This document shows positions 33,548 through 42,732 of a stretch of DNA of 64,000 nt, one piece after another. Within the stretch, counting starts at the first letter, position 1, and each line of letters begins with the position of its first letter. Below the pieces are notes generated by a model. It saw nothing but the letters and a program-made list of their open reading frames with translations. It was not told the DNA's origin and did not search any database. The DNA comes from JBFJKD01 sp041600415. GTDB taxonomy: Bacteria; Pseudomonadota; Gammaproteobacteria; Pseudomonadales; Porticoccaceae. The translations under genes were made by a program, and so were the position numbers. The stretch lies in the NCBI GenBank assembly GCA_041600415.1, contig JBFIKF010000008.1:1-64000 (forward strand). Direction: 5' to 3'.

Positions 33548-33769
33548 TTATGCGGTTAATTTGTTATAGATAGCAAACAGCAGTAAAACCCACAGCGCGA
33601 TACACAACCACAGGGTATAAGCAGGTCTTACCTTCGGCGTAGCGGCCGCGTTGCTTGCCGTGATGCGGCGAATATTGGCGGAGCCACATCCGGGACAAGC
33701 CCCTTGCGGAAAATTTTTGCCCTGATAACTACATGCCAGGCAACGGTATTTTTTTGGTTGTTCATTCAT
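33548..33769 (-). CDS. Zinc-ribbon protein with C-terminal TM anchor
   Basis: A 73-residue protein: a rubredoxin-like ribbon C-x2-C ... C-x2-C (YRCLACSYQG, then GACPGCGSANI) at about 10-34, a short polar linker, and one TM helix near 51-68 (LWLCIALWVLLLFAIY). It may be a small regulatory or redox ribbon at the inner membrane; function unknown. The ATG at 33769 was chosen for its short polar start before the ribbon. It follows recJ on the same strand after 124 bases. Confidence 0.6.
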   Translation of the reverse strand: MNEQPKKYRCLACSYQGKNFPQGACPGCGSANIRRITASNAAATPKVRPAYTLWLCIALWVLLLFAIYNKLTA

Positions 33770-33893
33770 GCCCCGTCCAGCGCCGTACAACGCCCCCGCA
33801 CATCTTACTCGCTACTGTTGAAAAGCTATCGGGTTGGCTGAGGTGGTGCGCCGGAATACCTGCTTCATTTTAGCCACCGCTGAAAATATTAAC

Positions 33894-35675
33894 TTAGTCC
33901 AACAGCAAATGTTCGATCACTAACTGTAAGGACTCGACGCCGCGATAAAAGTTAACGTCGAGACGATAGACCATTTTCACACGCTCCGGTAAGTGACCGG
34001 ACCAGTGCTGATCCACCACATTAAATGCTATCGCATCCAGAGTTTGAGCTGTGGACGCAACCCCAGTGTTGTCGTCACCGGCCTGCAGTACCAGTTTCAG
34101 ATGTTTCGCGCCCACTACCCTGTGTTGCAGTACGCGAAACGTACCGTGGAAGCTCGGCTCCGGAAAATGCTGGCCCCAGGGACCGCCATCCCGCAGTTGA
34201 CGGGCACAGTCGAGGCTGATCTCACCATTGGCCAACTCGCCGTCCGTCACCAGTTCCACCGCGAGATCATCCGGCGCTAACTGTAGTCGAGCCTGGTCGT
34301 CAAACGCGCGTACAAAAGCCTCATAATGACTCCGCGGCAGGGACAGACCCGCCGCCATGGCGTGCCCCCCAAACTTGCTCACCAGCCCGGGATTTTTGGT
34401 GGCCACCGCATCCAGCGCGTCGCGAATATGGAAGCCGGATACGGAGCGCGCCGAACCTTTTAACTCACCATTACCCCCATCGGCAAAGGCGATAACCGGA
34501 CGATGCACGCGTTCTTTCACGCGGGAAGCCAACAACCCCACCACGCCCTGATGCCAGTTGCCGTCAAACAGACACAGCCCCCAGGGTAGCTGCGCGTTCG
34601 ATAGATCAAGTTCTGCGAGAATTTCCAGGGCCTCGCGCTGCATCGTGGTTTCAATGGCACGCCGATCCCGATTCAGTTCGTCGAGCTGTACCGCCAGCGC
34701 GCGCGCCGCAAAAGGATCGTCGCTCAACAGGCATTCGATGCCGATCGCCATATCTTCCAGACGCCCGGCGGCGTTCAGGCGCGGGCCTACCGCAAAACCC
34801 AGATCCGACGCGACAATGCGTTCGCGCTCCCGCCCGGCCAGCTCCAGCAGGGCGCATATGCCGGGGCGCACCTGTCCCGCGCGAATACGTTGCAGGCCCT
34901 GGTGCACCAGAATGCGGTTAACCTGGTCGAGCGGCACCATATCCGCCACGGTTCCCAGTGCTACCAGATCCAGCCACACCGCCATATTGGGCTCGTCGAT
35001 GCCGCGCTCCGCAAACCAGTTTTGTTCCCGGAGGGCCGCCCGCAGCGCACTGAGCACATAAAAAATAACTCCAACGCCGGCCAGATTTTTGCTGGGAAAT
35101 GTGCACTCGGGCTGGTTGGGATTGACAATGGCAGCGGCCGCGGGAATTTCGCGACCCGGTAAATGGTGGTCGGTAATCAGCACGCGAATACCCGCTTCCT
35201 GCGCGGCCGCTACCCCGGCGACACTGGAAATACCGTTGTCGACGGTAATAATCAACTCAGGGTTTCGCTGGGTAGCCAGGACCACGATTTCCGGCGTCAA
35301 TCCGTAGCCGTATTCGAAGCGGTTGGGGACCAGAAAATCTACATGTCCACAGCCCATGGCTCGTAATGCCAGCACTGCAAGGGCCGTGCTGGTGGCACCA
35401 TCCGCATCAAAATCCCCAACGATCAGTATGGATTGCTCCTCGCGCAAAGCGGTTACCAACAGTTCAACCGCCGCGCCGACGCCGTGCAACAGACCTGGCT
35501 CGGGTAACCCCGCAAGTCCCAGAGCCAACTGTTGGGTGTCGTTGATACCCCTGGCGCAATAAATACGCTGCAGTAGCGGCCCAGTCTGGAGGGCAAAGGA
35601 ATGGGCAAGTGTGTTGCTGGAAGGGGTTCCTGCACGGACGCGGACGCTGGGATGAAACTCACCCATGCTGTGCAC
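33894..35675 (-). CDS. recJ: Single-stranded-DNA-specific exonuclease RecJ
   Basis: A 593-residue 5'-3' ssDNA exonuclease for recombination and repair. DHH-family motifs are visible: VGDFDADGATSTALAV (motif I, about 80-95), ITVDNGISS (about 143), VLITDHHLPG (DHH, about 161) and the DHHA1 GGHAMAAGLSL segment near 446-456. The GTG at 35675 lies two bases after the thrC stop; an ATG at 35666 is an alternative. It is in the xerD-dsbC-hom-thrC-recJ line. In many gammaproteobacteria prfB follows recJ directly; here about 8 kb intervene. Confidence 0.96.
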   Translation of the reverse strand: MHSMGEFHPSVRVRAGTPSSNTLAHSFALQTGPLLQRIYCARGINDTQQLALGLAGLPEPGLLHGVGAAVELLVTALREEQSILIVGDFDADGATSTALAVLALRAMGCGHVDFLVPNRFEYGYGLTPEIVVLATQRNPELIITVDNGISSVAGVAAAQEAGIRVLITDHHLPGREIPAAAAIVNPNQPECTFPSKNLAGVGVIFYVLSALRAALREQNWFAERGIDEPNMAVWLDLVALGTVADMVPLDQVNRILVHQGLQRIRAGQVRPGICALLELAGRERERIVASDLGFAVGPRLNAAGRLEDMAIGIECLLSDDPFAARALAVQLDELNRDRRAIETTMQREALEILAELDLSNAQLPWGLCLFDGNWHQGVVGLLASRVKERVHRPVIAFADGGNGELKGSARSVSGFHIRDALDAVATKNPGLVSKFGGHAMAAGLSLPRSHYEAFVRAFDDQARLQLAPDDLAVELVTDGELANGEISLDCARQLRDGGPWGQHFPEPSFHGTFRVLQHRVVGAKHLKLVLQAGDDNTGVASTAQTLDAIAFNVVDQHWSGHLPERVKMVYRLDVNFYRGVESLQLVIEHLLLD

Positions 35676-35677
35676 CG

Positions 35678-37075
35678 CTACGCGGTAAGATGACTCGCGA
35701 TAAAAGCCTGGACCTGCGCGATATCGTCGGGTAGCACCTCGAACCGCTCGTCTCGGGTAAACAGATCTGCCATATGGTGAGGCAATGGCGGATTGCGCGG
35801 GTAGCCCGCCTGCTGGACGGCCTCCGGAAATTTCGCCGGATGGGCCGTTGCGAGACAGACCAGTGGCGTGTCCAGGTCACGTCGGCACTGACGACCGGCC
35901 GCCAGACCGATTGCCGTATGCGGGTCGAGCAAATAATCACTGATCTCGTACTCAGCGCGGATGGTGGCAACGGTCTGTTGGTCATCAAGTCGATGGCTGG
36001 AGAACAGCGCCCGCGCCTGCGCCAATGCCCCTTCATCAAGGGTCGCGCTGCCACTGGCAAACTGTGCCATCAGGGCTTTTATGGCCGCGCCGTTGCGGCC
36101 GTATAAATCAAACAGTAACCGTTCAAAGTTACTGGAGATCATAATATCCATGCTGGGGGACAGACTGTGAATAAGGGGCTTCTTGCTGAGATCATTGCCG
36201 CTGATACAGCGGTGCAGAATGTCATTGGCGTTGGTGCCGATAATTAATTGCCGCACCGGCAGGCCCATCTGGCCGGCCAGGTAACCCGCAAAAATATCCC
36301 CAAAGTTACCGGTGGGGACTGCGAAGGACACCGAGCGCCGTGGCGCGCCAACCGCCAGTGCCGCCCAGAAATAATAGACAATCTGGGCCATTATCCGCGC
36401 CCAGTTAATAGAGTTAACGGCGACCAGCTGACGACCCTGGGGCAAAAAGGACTGGTCCGCAAAACTGGCCTTGACCATATTTTGACAGTCGTCAAAGTTG
36501 CCCTGCAGGGCAATATTGTGCACATTGCCGTCGGCTACGGTGGTCATTTGTCGGCGCTGTACCTCCGACACGCGCTGGTGGGGGTGCAAAATGAAAATAT
36601 CTATATTTTCACAGCGGCGGCAACCTTCGATGGCCGCGGATCCCGTGTCCCCGGAAGTCGCTCCCATCACCACCACTTTCTGACCACGTCGGGCCAGCAG
36701 GTAATCGAGCAAGTGCCCGAGAAACTGCAATGCGAAATCCTTAAACGCCAGGGTCGGTCCGTGAAACAGTTCCAGAATCCATTCGTTGTGACCGCTTTGC
36801 ACCAGGGGTGCAATCGCCCGATGACGGAAGCTGCTGTAGCTGGAGTCAATAATACGGCGTAGATCCCGATCCGGCATGGCCCCCGCTACAAACGGCGACA
36901 TCACCTTAAAGGCCAGCTCCGTATAGGATAGACCGACCCAACTGGCGATTTCATCGCCACTGAAGCGCGGCAAGTGTTCCGGAACAAACAGGCCGCCGTC
37001 CGGGGCCATTCCCGTCAGGACAACTTCTTCAAAGGACAGTGCGGGAGCGGTGCCGCGGGTGCTGATGTATTTCAC
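35678..37075 (-). CDS. thrC: Threonine synthase
   Basis: A 465-residue PLP enzyme turning O-phosphohomoserine into threonine. It belongs to the long thrC type (yeast/E. coli/Pseudomonas-like), with the PLP lysine in PTLAFKDFALQFLG (near residue 109-122), GATSGDTGSAAIEG near 139-152 binding PLP phosphate, and PTGNFGDIFAGYLA near 254-267. The start is GTG. It lies 88 bases after hom and abuts recJ, so hom-thrC-recJ are probably co-transcribed. Confidence 0.96.
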   Translation of the reverse strand: MKYISTRGTAPALSFEEVVLTGMAPDGGLFVPEHLPRFSGDEIASWVGLSYTELAFKVMSPFVAGAMPDRDLRRIIDSSYSSFRHRAIAPLVQSGHNEWILELFHGPTLAFKDFALQFLGHLLDYLLARRGQKVVVMGATSGDTGSAAIEGCRRCENIDIFILHPHQRVSEVQRRQMTTVADGNVHNIALQGNFDDCQNMVKASFADQSFLPQGRQLVAVNSINWARIMAQIVYYFWAALAVGAPRRSVSFAVPTGNFGDIFAGYLAGQMGLPVRQLIIGTNANDILHRCISGNDLSKKPLIHSLSPSMDIMISSNFERLLFDLYGRNGAAIKALMAQFASGSATLDEGALAQARALFSSHRLDDQQTVATIRAEYEISDYLLDPHTAIGLAAGRQCRRDLDTPLVCLATAHPAKFPEAVQQAGYPRNPPLPHHMADLFTRDERFEVLPDDIAQVQAFIASHLTA

Positions 37076-37163
37076 TGTGAGCTATTCTTCGTCAATAAAT
37101 GGTCCCGCCGCAAAGATCAGGCGGGGCTAAGGCGCTATTTTAGCCGTAAACATCGGCAAAGTA

Positions 37164-38471
37164 TTAGCCGTTGAGGGACTCGACCCGCAGGTGGGTAACC
37201 TCCCCCAGCACTGTATCGAGAGCTTCCATAGCGGTGACCGCATCCAGAATATCCCGCTCCCGCGCTCGATTAGTGAGCATAATCAGTGGTACATGATCTT
37301 CATCCGGCAACGGTTGTTTCTGAATAATGGCCTCGATGCTGATACTGCGACTACTGACAATTTGCGCCAACTTCGACAACACCCCCGGTTGATCGAGCAC
37401 CGACAACCGTAAATAATAAGCGGTTTCAATGTCGGTGATATCGAGCACCGCGTAATTGCGCACCGCTTCCGGCGCAAAACCCAAATGCGGCACCCTGCTT
37501 GCTGGCTCGCACTGCAAGCCCCGCGCGACATCGACGATATCGGCAATAACGGCGGAAGCCGTGGCTTCAGCACCGGCGCCGGCGCCGTAATACAGGGTGG
37601 GCCCGACCGCGTCGCCTTTGACCATAATGGCATTCATCACGCCGCCAACCTGCGCCAGCAAACGATCCTCCGGTACCAACGTGGGATGCACGCGTAATTC
37701 AATGCCGTCCCGCGCGCGTCGCGCTATCCCCAGGTGCTTGATGCGATAACCCAGTTCCTCGGCGTAGGCCACGTCTTCCGGCAAAATGGTACTTATACCC
37801 TCGGTGTACACGGCATCAAAACGCAGCGGCATACCAAAGGCGATAGCGGCGAGAATCACCAGCTTGTGGGCGGCATCGATACCCTCTACATCAAAGGTGG
37901 GGTCGGCTTCGGCATAGCCGCGCTGCTGCGCTTCCGCCAGCGCATCGCCGAAACTACGATTTTTATCCCGCATCTGGCTCAGAATAAAGTTGCCGGTTCC
38001 ATTGATGATGCCCGCCAACCACTGCACCCGATTTGCCACCAACCCTTCACGCAGCGCTTTAATAATTGGAATCCCGCCAGCGACCGCGGCTTCAAATGCG
38101 ACCGTGACGCCGTGCGCCTCGGCGGCAGCAAAAATTTCGTTGCCGTGCTCGGCAATCAATGCCTTGTTCGCTGTTACGACCTGTTTACCGTTACTAATGG
38201 CCTGCAGTACCAGCTCGCGGGCAACGTCGGTGCCGCCGATCAACTCCACCACAATATCAACTGAAGGATTGTTCGCCACCGCAAAGATATCCCGCGAGAT
38301 CGCCATACCAGCGGTGTCGCAGGCAGCATTATCGCGACGCGCACCGATCTGTGTAATAACGATGTTACAGCCCGCCCGCGCGGCGATATCACCAGCGTTG
38401 CGCGTTAAGACATTAATGGTACCGGAGGCGACAGTACCGAGGCCGCACACACCGACTTTGACCGTTTTCAC
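37164..38471 (-). CDS. hom: Homoserine dehydrogenase
   Basis: A 435-residue monofunctional enzyme making homoserine from aspartate semialdehyde with NAD(P)H. The Rossmann motif VGVCGLGTVASG begins at residue 6, VELIGG and VVTANKALIAEHG lie near 76-112, the substrate lobe has GIINGTGNFILSQM and YAEADPTFDVEGIDAAHK (about 169-208, in parts), and an ACT domain (about 350-430) suggests threonine feedback. The GTG at 38471 has GAGG nine bases upstream; a longer frame to 38534 overlaps dsbC and is not used. Confidence 0.95.
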   Translation of the reverse strand: MKTVKVGVCGLGTVASGTINVLTRNAGDIAARAGCNIVITQIGARRDNAACDTAGMAISRDIFAVANNPSVDIVVELIGGTDVARELVLQAISNGKQVVTANKALIAEHGNEIFAAAEAHGVTVAFEAAVAGGIPIIKALREGLVANRVQWLAGIINGTGNFILSQMRDKNRSFGDALAEAQQRGYAEADPTFDVEGIDAAHKLVILAAIAFGMPLRFDAVYTEGISTILPEDVAYAEELGYRIKHLGIARRARDGIELRVHPTLVPEDRLLAQVGGVMNAIMVKGDAVGPTLYYGAGAGAEATASAVIADIVDVARGLQCEPASRVPHLGFAPEAVRNYAVLDITDIETAYYLRLSVLDQPGVLSKLAQIVSSRSISIEAIIQKQPLPDEDHVPLIMLTNRARERDILDAVTAMEALDTVLGEVTHLRVESLNG

Positions 38472-38530
38472 GGGATTCACCTCAGGGCTGAAACGAAAGA
38501 CGGCAACCTTAATTGCGCGCCCTGTTACTG

Positions 38531-39322
38531 TCAATGCGGCGCGCTGTTATCTCCCGGGTTCAGACCCAGAATTTGCGCCAGCACATTGGCGGGGCGATAT
38601 CCCGGTAGCAACGTACCATCCATTAGTACAATCGCGGGGGTGCCATTGACGCCCGCTTGCTGACCGAGTTGAAACTGTTCCGCCACCGGATTGTTTGCGC
38701 ATACAGCGCTGGGGACAGCTTCGCCATTTTTTAGTCGGGTCAGTGTCTCCTGTGGATTCTTTGCGCACCAGGCGGTTGCCATTTTTCGATAGGATTCGGA
38801 ATCCATCCCCGCCCGCGGAAATGCCAGGTAGCGCACCTCTATGCCGAGGCTATTTAACTGAGGAACCTCCTGATGCAGTTTCCGACAGAACCCACAATCG
38901 ACATCCGTAAACACATTGATCACTGCACGGGTTTCACCGGCGGGCGAAAAAATGATCATACTTTTCCTGGGGATCGCCGCCATCATTGCCTTGCGCGGCT
39001 TAACCAGAGCGGCGTCGCGCACGTCGAGAAATGCGCCCGGACGCACCGCGTAAAGATTGCCATCAAAAAAGTACTCGCCATCGTTGACCACATACAACAC
39101 CGGTCCACCGACAATTTGCACCTGATAAATACCCGGGATCGGGCTCGGTGTCACATCGCTGTATGCCAGATCGGGACGCGCCTGCTGTAACCGTAGAATA
39201 ATTTTCTGTGCCCGGGCCGCATCAACATCGCTCCTTTCCGCTTGCGCTCCAGCAGCGGGTGCCGCACTTAATGTACTGCTCAGGACGAGGGCCACGTAGG
39301 CCATGACAACAGGTTTTAACAT
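38531..39322 (-). CDS. dsbC: Periplasmic disulfide isomerase DsbC
   Basis: A 263-residue periplasmic protein with a signal peptide (VVMAYVALVLSSTLSA, cut near APA). An N-terminal dimerisation domain (about 30-100, PIPGIYQVQIVGGPVLYVVNDGEYFFDG, in parts) is followed by a thioredoxin-fold domain with active site C143-G-F-C146 (E. coli DsbC has CGYC) and cis-Pro in NGTPAIV (about 231). It rearranges wrong disulfides with electrons from DsbD. It sits between xerD and hom as in Pseudomonas. Confidence 0.94.
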   Translation of the reverse strand: MLKPVVMAYVALVLSSTLSAAPAAGAQAERSDVDAARAQKIILRLQQARPDLAYSDVTPSPIPGIYQVQIVGGPVLYVVNDGEYFFDGNLYAVRPGAFLDVRDAALVKPRKAMMAAIPRKSMIIFSPAGETRAVINVFTDVDCGFCRKLHQEVPQLNSLGIEVRYLAFPRAGMDSESYRKMATAWCAKNPQETLTRLKNGEAVPSAVCANNPVAEQFQLGQQAGVNGTPAIVLMDGTLLPGYRPANVLAQILGLNPGDNSAPH

Positions 39323-39377
39323 GACGTGCTCCGGTAAAAGTAAACGTTTGAACCCCGGTACTTGATGAGGTTCCGTG

Positions 39378-40277
39378 CTAACCGCGCGGGTGGTGCTGGG
39401 CGTGCAGCGATTTCATACGACTGCGCGCCACGTGAGTATAAATCTGTGTGGTGGATAAATCCGTGTGCCCCAGCAAGAGTTGCACAACTCGCAAATCCGC
39501 ACCGTGATCCAGCAAATGCGTCGCGAAGGCATGACGCAGGGTATGCGGCGACAACGACTTGTCGATCTGCGCCAATTGTGCCCAGTGTTTAATGCGATGC
39601 CAGAATGTCTGGCGGGTCATGCCCTGACCCCGCTGACTCAGAAAAACCCGCTCGCTCTCTCGTGCACCTAACAACTCGACGCGAGCACTACTCAGATAAC
39701 GTTCGAGCCAGGCCAGCGCCTCTTCACCCACCGGCACCAGCCGCTCCTTGCCACCCTTGCCAAATACCCGTACCACACCCTGACGTCGGTTCAATTGCGC
39801 CAGCGTCAGATCCACCAGTTCAGTCACCCTTAGCCCGGTAGCATACAGTAGTTCGAGCATGGTTTTGTCCCGCAAACCCAGAACAGATTCAACGTCTGGC
39901 GCGTGTAGCAAACGTTCCACATCACCTTCGCTGAGGGTTTTGGGCAAGGGCCGACCGAGGCGCGGATTCTGCACCAATGCGGTGGGGTCCAGGCTAATGC
40001 GTTTTCGCCGTAACCCATTTTTGTAAAAACCCCGTAAACAGGACAGCGTCCGCGAAATCGAACGCGAGCTAATCTTGCGCCGCGCGCAATCGGCGAGGTA
40101 ATTCTGCAGTAATACCTCATCAGCCGCTAACAGGTCGCTGCCCTGGGTCGACAGCCAGCGCGCAAACGCGGCGAGGTCGCGCCGATAGGACGTCAGACTA
40201 TTGGCGCTCAACCCTTTCTCCATCCACAGCGCGTCCAGATAATTCTCAATTAGCGCTTGTTCGGGAAAGGTATCCAT
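39378..40277 (-). CDS. xerD: Tyrosine recombinase XerD
   Basis: A 299-residue site-specific recombinase that, with XerC and FtsK, resolves chromosome dimers at dif. Catalytic residues: R150 (ATGLRVTEL), K174 (FGKGGKE), H245-x2-R248 (LSPHTLRHAF), H271 (LGHTDLS) and nucleophile Y280 (TTQIYTHVA). The N-terminal SAM-like core-binding domain covers about 8-90. The length matches E. coli XerD (298), and the dsbC neighbourhood supports XerD over XerC. No phage or integron features flank it. Confidence 0.95.
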   Translation of the reverse strand: MDTFPEQALIENYLDALWMEKGLSANSLTSYRRDLAAFARWLSTQGSDLLAADEVLLQNYLADCARRKISSRSISRTLSCLRGFYKNGLRRKRISLDPTALVQNPRLGRPLPKTLSEGDVERLLHAPDVESVLGLRDKTMLELLYATGLRVTELVDLTLAQLNRRQGVVRVFGKGGKERLVPVGEEALAWLERYLSSARVELLGARESERVFLSQRGQGMTRQTFWHRIKHWAQLAQIDKSLSPHTLRHAFATHLLDHGADLRVVQLLLGHTDLSTTQIYTHVARSRMKSLHAQHHPRG

Positions 40278-40338
40278 AGCGTTACTGTAAACGATTCTCC
40301 CATTCCGTGCTGCAGGTCAGTTGAGCACGTGGGAGCAC

Positions 40339-40365
40339 AAAAAAAGGCGGCCAGGGCCGCCTTTT
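40339..40365 (-). terminator. Terminator of the rpsP-rimM-trmD-rplS operon
   Basis: AAAAGGCGGC/GCCGCCTTTT stem with a 4-base loop, followed on the minus strand by a T7 tract (A-run 40339-40345). It is 59 bases past the rplS stop and before xerD. Confidence 0.9.
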
Positions 40366-40423
40366 CGCTTGCAGTGTCGGTCGCGTGCTTATGCCGTGCC
40401 CGCGCACCGCCGATCTCTCGCGA

Positions 40424-40777
40424 TCAGACCAGTTTTTCCTTGATACGCGCGGCACGCCCGGACAGTTCCCGCAAATAGTACAGTTTGGCCTGGCGCACGT
40501 CGCCACGGCGCTTCAATTCAACGCTTTCCACTTGTGGGCTATAGGTCTGAAAAGTGCGCTCCACGCCAATCCCGTTGGAGATTTTGCGCACAGTGAACGC
40601 GGAATTAAGGCCGCGATTACGAATGCCGATTACAACACCTTCATAGGCCTGCAGGCGCTCCCGAGTACCTTCCGTAACTTTCACCTGTACCACAACCGTG
40701 TCCCCAGGGCTAAACTCGGGCAGTGTTTTACCCATTTGCTCCGCCTCTAGCTCAGCGATAATTTTGTTCTTGCTCAT
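40424..40777 (-). CDS. rplS: 50S ribosomal protein L19
   Basis: A 117-residue L19, the usual length. The hallmark FSPGDTVVVQVKVTEGTRERLQAYEGVVI (in parts, 22-50) and the C-terminal KLYYLRELSGRAARIKEKL (in parts) are unmistakable. It sits at the 30S-50S interface. Last gene of the rpsP-rimM-trmD-rplS operon, 57 bases after trmD. Confidence 0.99.
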   Translation of the reverse strand: MSKNKIIAELEAEQMGKTLPEFSPGDTVVVQVKVTEGTRERLQAYEGVVIGIRNRGLNSAFTVRKISNGIGVERTFQTYSPQVESVELKRRGDVRQAKLYYLRELSGRAARIKEKLV

Positions 40778-40834
40778 GACCTGCTCCTGAATACGTAAAA
40801 ATACCTTGTGTTAGTAATACTGTGTTTCACCTGA

Positions 40835-41689
40835 CTATGTTTCCCCTGGCCCATCGCCAGCATCGGTCCTGGCGATACCAGTGGAACCTGCAGTGCCGGC
40901 TATCGCGCTGCAATACTCGTCGAGTAACCCCTGCTGCTCCCGGTCCAGGGACAGCGTGGCGAGCATCTCCGGGCGGCGTTGCCAGGTTCGCCCTAGCGCC
41001 TGCTGCAACCGCCAGCGCCGAATTCTTTCGTGGTCTCCGGACACCAGCACTTCCGGAACCCGGTGCCCGGCGTAATTTTCCGGGCGCGTATAATGCGGAT
41101 AATCCAGTAAGCCATTGACGAAGGAATCCTGCTGCGATGACTGTTCATGCCCCAGTACCCCCGGCAAACGGCGAATAATCGCATCCATCAACACCATTGC
41201 CGGAAGCTCCCCGCCGCTGAGCACATAATCTCCGATGGACCACTCTTCATCGATTTCCAGCGCCAGCAATCGCTCATCAACTCCTTCGTAGCGTCCCGCT
41301 ACCAACACCAGAGGACCATCAAATTGACGTAACTCCTCGACGCCCTGATGATCCAGCACCCGTCCCTGAGGAGACAGGTAAACCACTTTCACCGCGCTGC
41401 CGTCCGCTGCACCACCATTGGCACTCTGAGCCCAGGCCCTTGCCGCAGCGATGGCCTGCCGTAGCGGCTCAACCATCATCACCATGCCCGGGCCGCCGCC
41501 GTAGGGTCGATGATCTACCGTCTGGTGTCGATCCTCGGTAAAATCCCGCGGATTAAAAAAGGCGACATTTACCCGACCGTCGCTTACCGCTCGCCCGGTC
41601 ACACCGTAAGCGGTGATCGCGCCAAACATCTCGGGAAACAGCGTTACTACACCCAAGTGTACCGTCAGATCCAGTGGCGTCTTTCCCAT
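40835..41689 (-). CDS. trmD: tRNA (guanine-37-N1)-methyltransferase
   Basis: A 284-residue SPOUT methyltransferase making m1G37, which prevents +1 frameshifts. LGVVTLFPEMFGAITAYGVTGRAV (in parts, 12-35), DDRPYGGGPGMVMMVEPL-like HRPYGGGPGMVMMVEPL (about 60), and the trefoil knot VAGRYEGVDERL...SIGDYVLSGGELPAM (about 121-155) are clear. The ATG at 41689 follows the rimM stop by four bases. Its C-terminus is about 25 residues longer than in E. coli (255), with a Gly/Ala/Thr-rich tail. Confidence 0.97.
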   Translation of the reverse strand: MGKTPLDLTVHLGVVTLFPEMFGAITAYGVTGRAVSDGRVNVAFFNPRDFTEDRHQTVDHRPYGGGPGMVMMVEPLRQAIAAARAWAQSANGGAADGSAVKVVYLSPQGRVLDHQGVEELRQFDGPLVLVAGRYEGVDERLLALEIDEEWSIGDYVLSGGELPAMVLMDAIIRRLPGVLGHEQSSQQDSFVNGLLDYPHYTRPENYAGHRVPEVLVSGDHERIRRWRLQQALGRTWQRRPEMLATLSLDREQQGLLDEYCSAIAGTAGSTGIARTDAGDGPGET

Positions 41690-41693
41690 GGCA

Positions 41694-42230
41694 CTAAAAC
41701 GCCGGATCCCATGCAACAATCATTTCACCGCCAGCCAGATCCGTGTGCATCACGTATTGATCCGAGTAGGGAATGAGTCGTTCCCGGCGATCGCAACTGG
41801 TGGCATCGCCGCGCACCAGCAGGACGTCGTTCGCACCGGTTTCCATAAATCCAGCTACTTTGCCAAGGCGCACCCTGGTACCCCCAAGGGTGCTATACAC
41901 AGTCAGCCCCAGCAATTCACTCCAGTAAAACTCACCGGGCGACAACGTCGAGAACTGGGATCGCGATACCAGAATGTCCTGCTGGCAGATTTCCTGGGCC
42001 CGATCGCGGTCATCTATTCCAGCAATACGAGCCACCAGACCACGTCCCTGTCGGCGCTGCTCTACAATTTCCAGCGCCTGCCAACCAGCCCGGGCCTGTA
42101 TCCACCACGGTTGATAATCAAAAATATTTTCCAGTGGCGCTGTCGCGGAGTGAATTTTTACCCATCCCTTAATGCCGTACACGCCAGTAATTCGCCCCAC
42201 CGCCACCGCATCGACAGGGAACGCAGGCAT
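41694..42230 (-). CDS. rimM: 16S rRNA processing protein RimM
   Basis: A 178-residue ribosome maturation factor that binds S19 and helps 30S head assembly. The N-terminal RimM fold starts AVAVGRITGVYGIKGWVKI (9-27); the PRC-barrel half has FYWSELLGLTVYS (about 98) and ..LIPYSDQYVMHTDLAGGEMIVAWDP (in parts). It lies between rpsP and trmD, the universal order. Confidence 0.96.
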   Translation of the reverse strand: MPAFPVDAVAVGRITGVYGIKGWVKIHSATAPLENIFDYQPWWIQARAGWQALEIVEQRRQGRGLVARIAGIDDRDRAQEICQQDILVSRSQFSTLSPGEFYWSELLGLTVYSTLGGTRVRLGKVAGFMETGANDVLLVRGDATSCDRRERLIPYSDQYVMHTDLAGGEMIVAWDPAF

Positions 42231-42263
42231 GTCAACTCACCACGCACTCAGTATCCGAGCGGG

Positions 42264-42515
42264 TCAGGCGGATTGCCGACTCGCTTCTTTAACCAGCCGC
42301 GAGACGCGATCAGAAGTGCTAGCCCCCTGCCCGATCCAGTAATTCACTCGCTCCAGATCAACCCGCAGACGCTCTTCCTGGCCGCGGGCAACCGGATTAA
42401 AAAATCCCAACCGCTCGATAAACCGACTATCGCGGGCCTTGCGGGTATCGGTGACTGTCAGGTGATAGAACGGGCGTTTTTTGGAGCCGCCGCGAGCCAG
42501 ACGAATCGTTACCAT
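42264..42515 (-). CDS. rpsP: 30S ribosomal protein S16
   Basis: An 83-residue S16. MVTIRLARGGSKKRPFYHLTVTD and RDSRFIERLGFFNP are diagnostic. The ATG at 42515 has AGGAAGAG upstream; a 12-codon upstream extension of the frame is rejected. First gene of its operon. Confidence 0.98.
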   Translation of the reverse strand: MVTIRLARGGSKKRPFYHLTVTDTRKARDSRFIERLGFFNPVARGQEERLRVDLERVNYWIGQGASTSDRVSRLVKEASRQSA

Positions 42516-42732
42516 GTAATCTCTCTTCCTGTCGTTAGTGGAACCTAGCATTGAGTCTGTCCGGCACCGCCAGCGTTAATTCGCTGCCGGCCAGGCCATA
42601 TTCGGTGCCCATGGGTCGAGTCCCGGGGCAGCCACTACCGAACACCCCTGAAAGGCGCAGCATTTTACGGCAAAGCCCGGCCAAATAAAACTAGTACGCA
42701 CGAGAAAAATCAAATGCTTATGGCGCCGCTAC

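Noticed and set aside
39378..40277. Tyrosine recombinase as sign of a mobile element
   Set aside because: Length, motifs and dsbC/hom neighbours fit chromosomal XerD; no flanking repeats or phage genes.
41613..42548. 311-codon plus-strand open frame over rimM and rpsP
   Set aside because: It lies opposite rimM and rpsP, whose protein families are certain; no ribosome-binding site or domain supports it.
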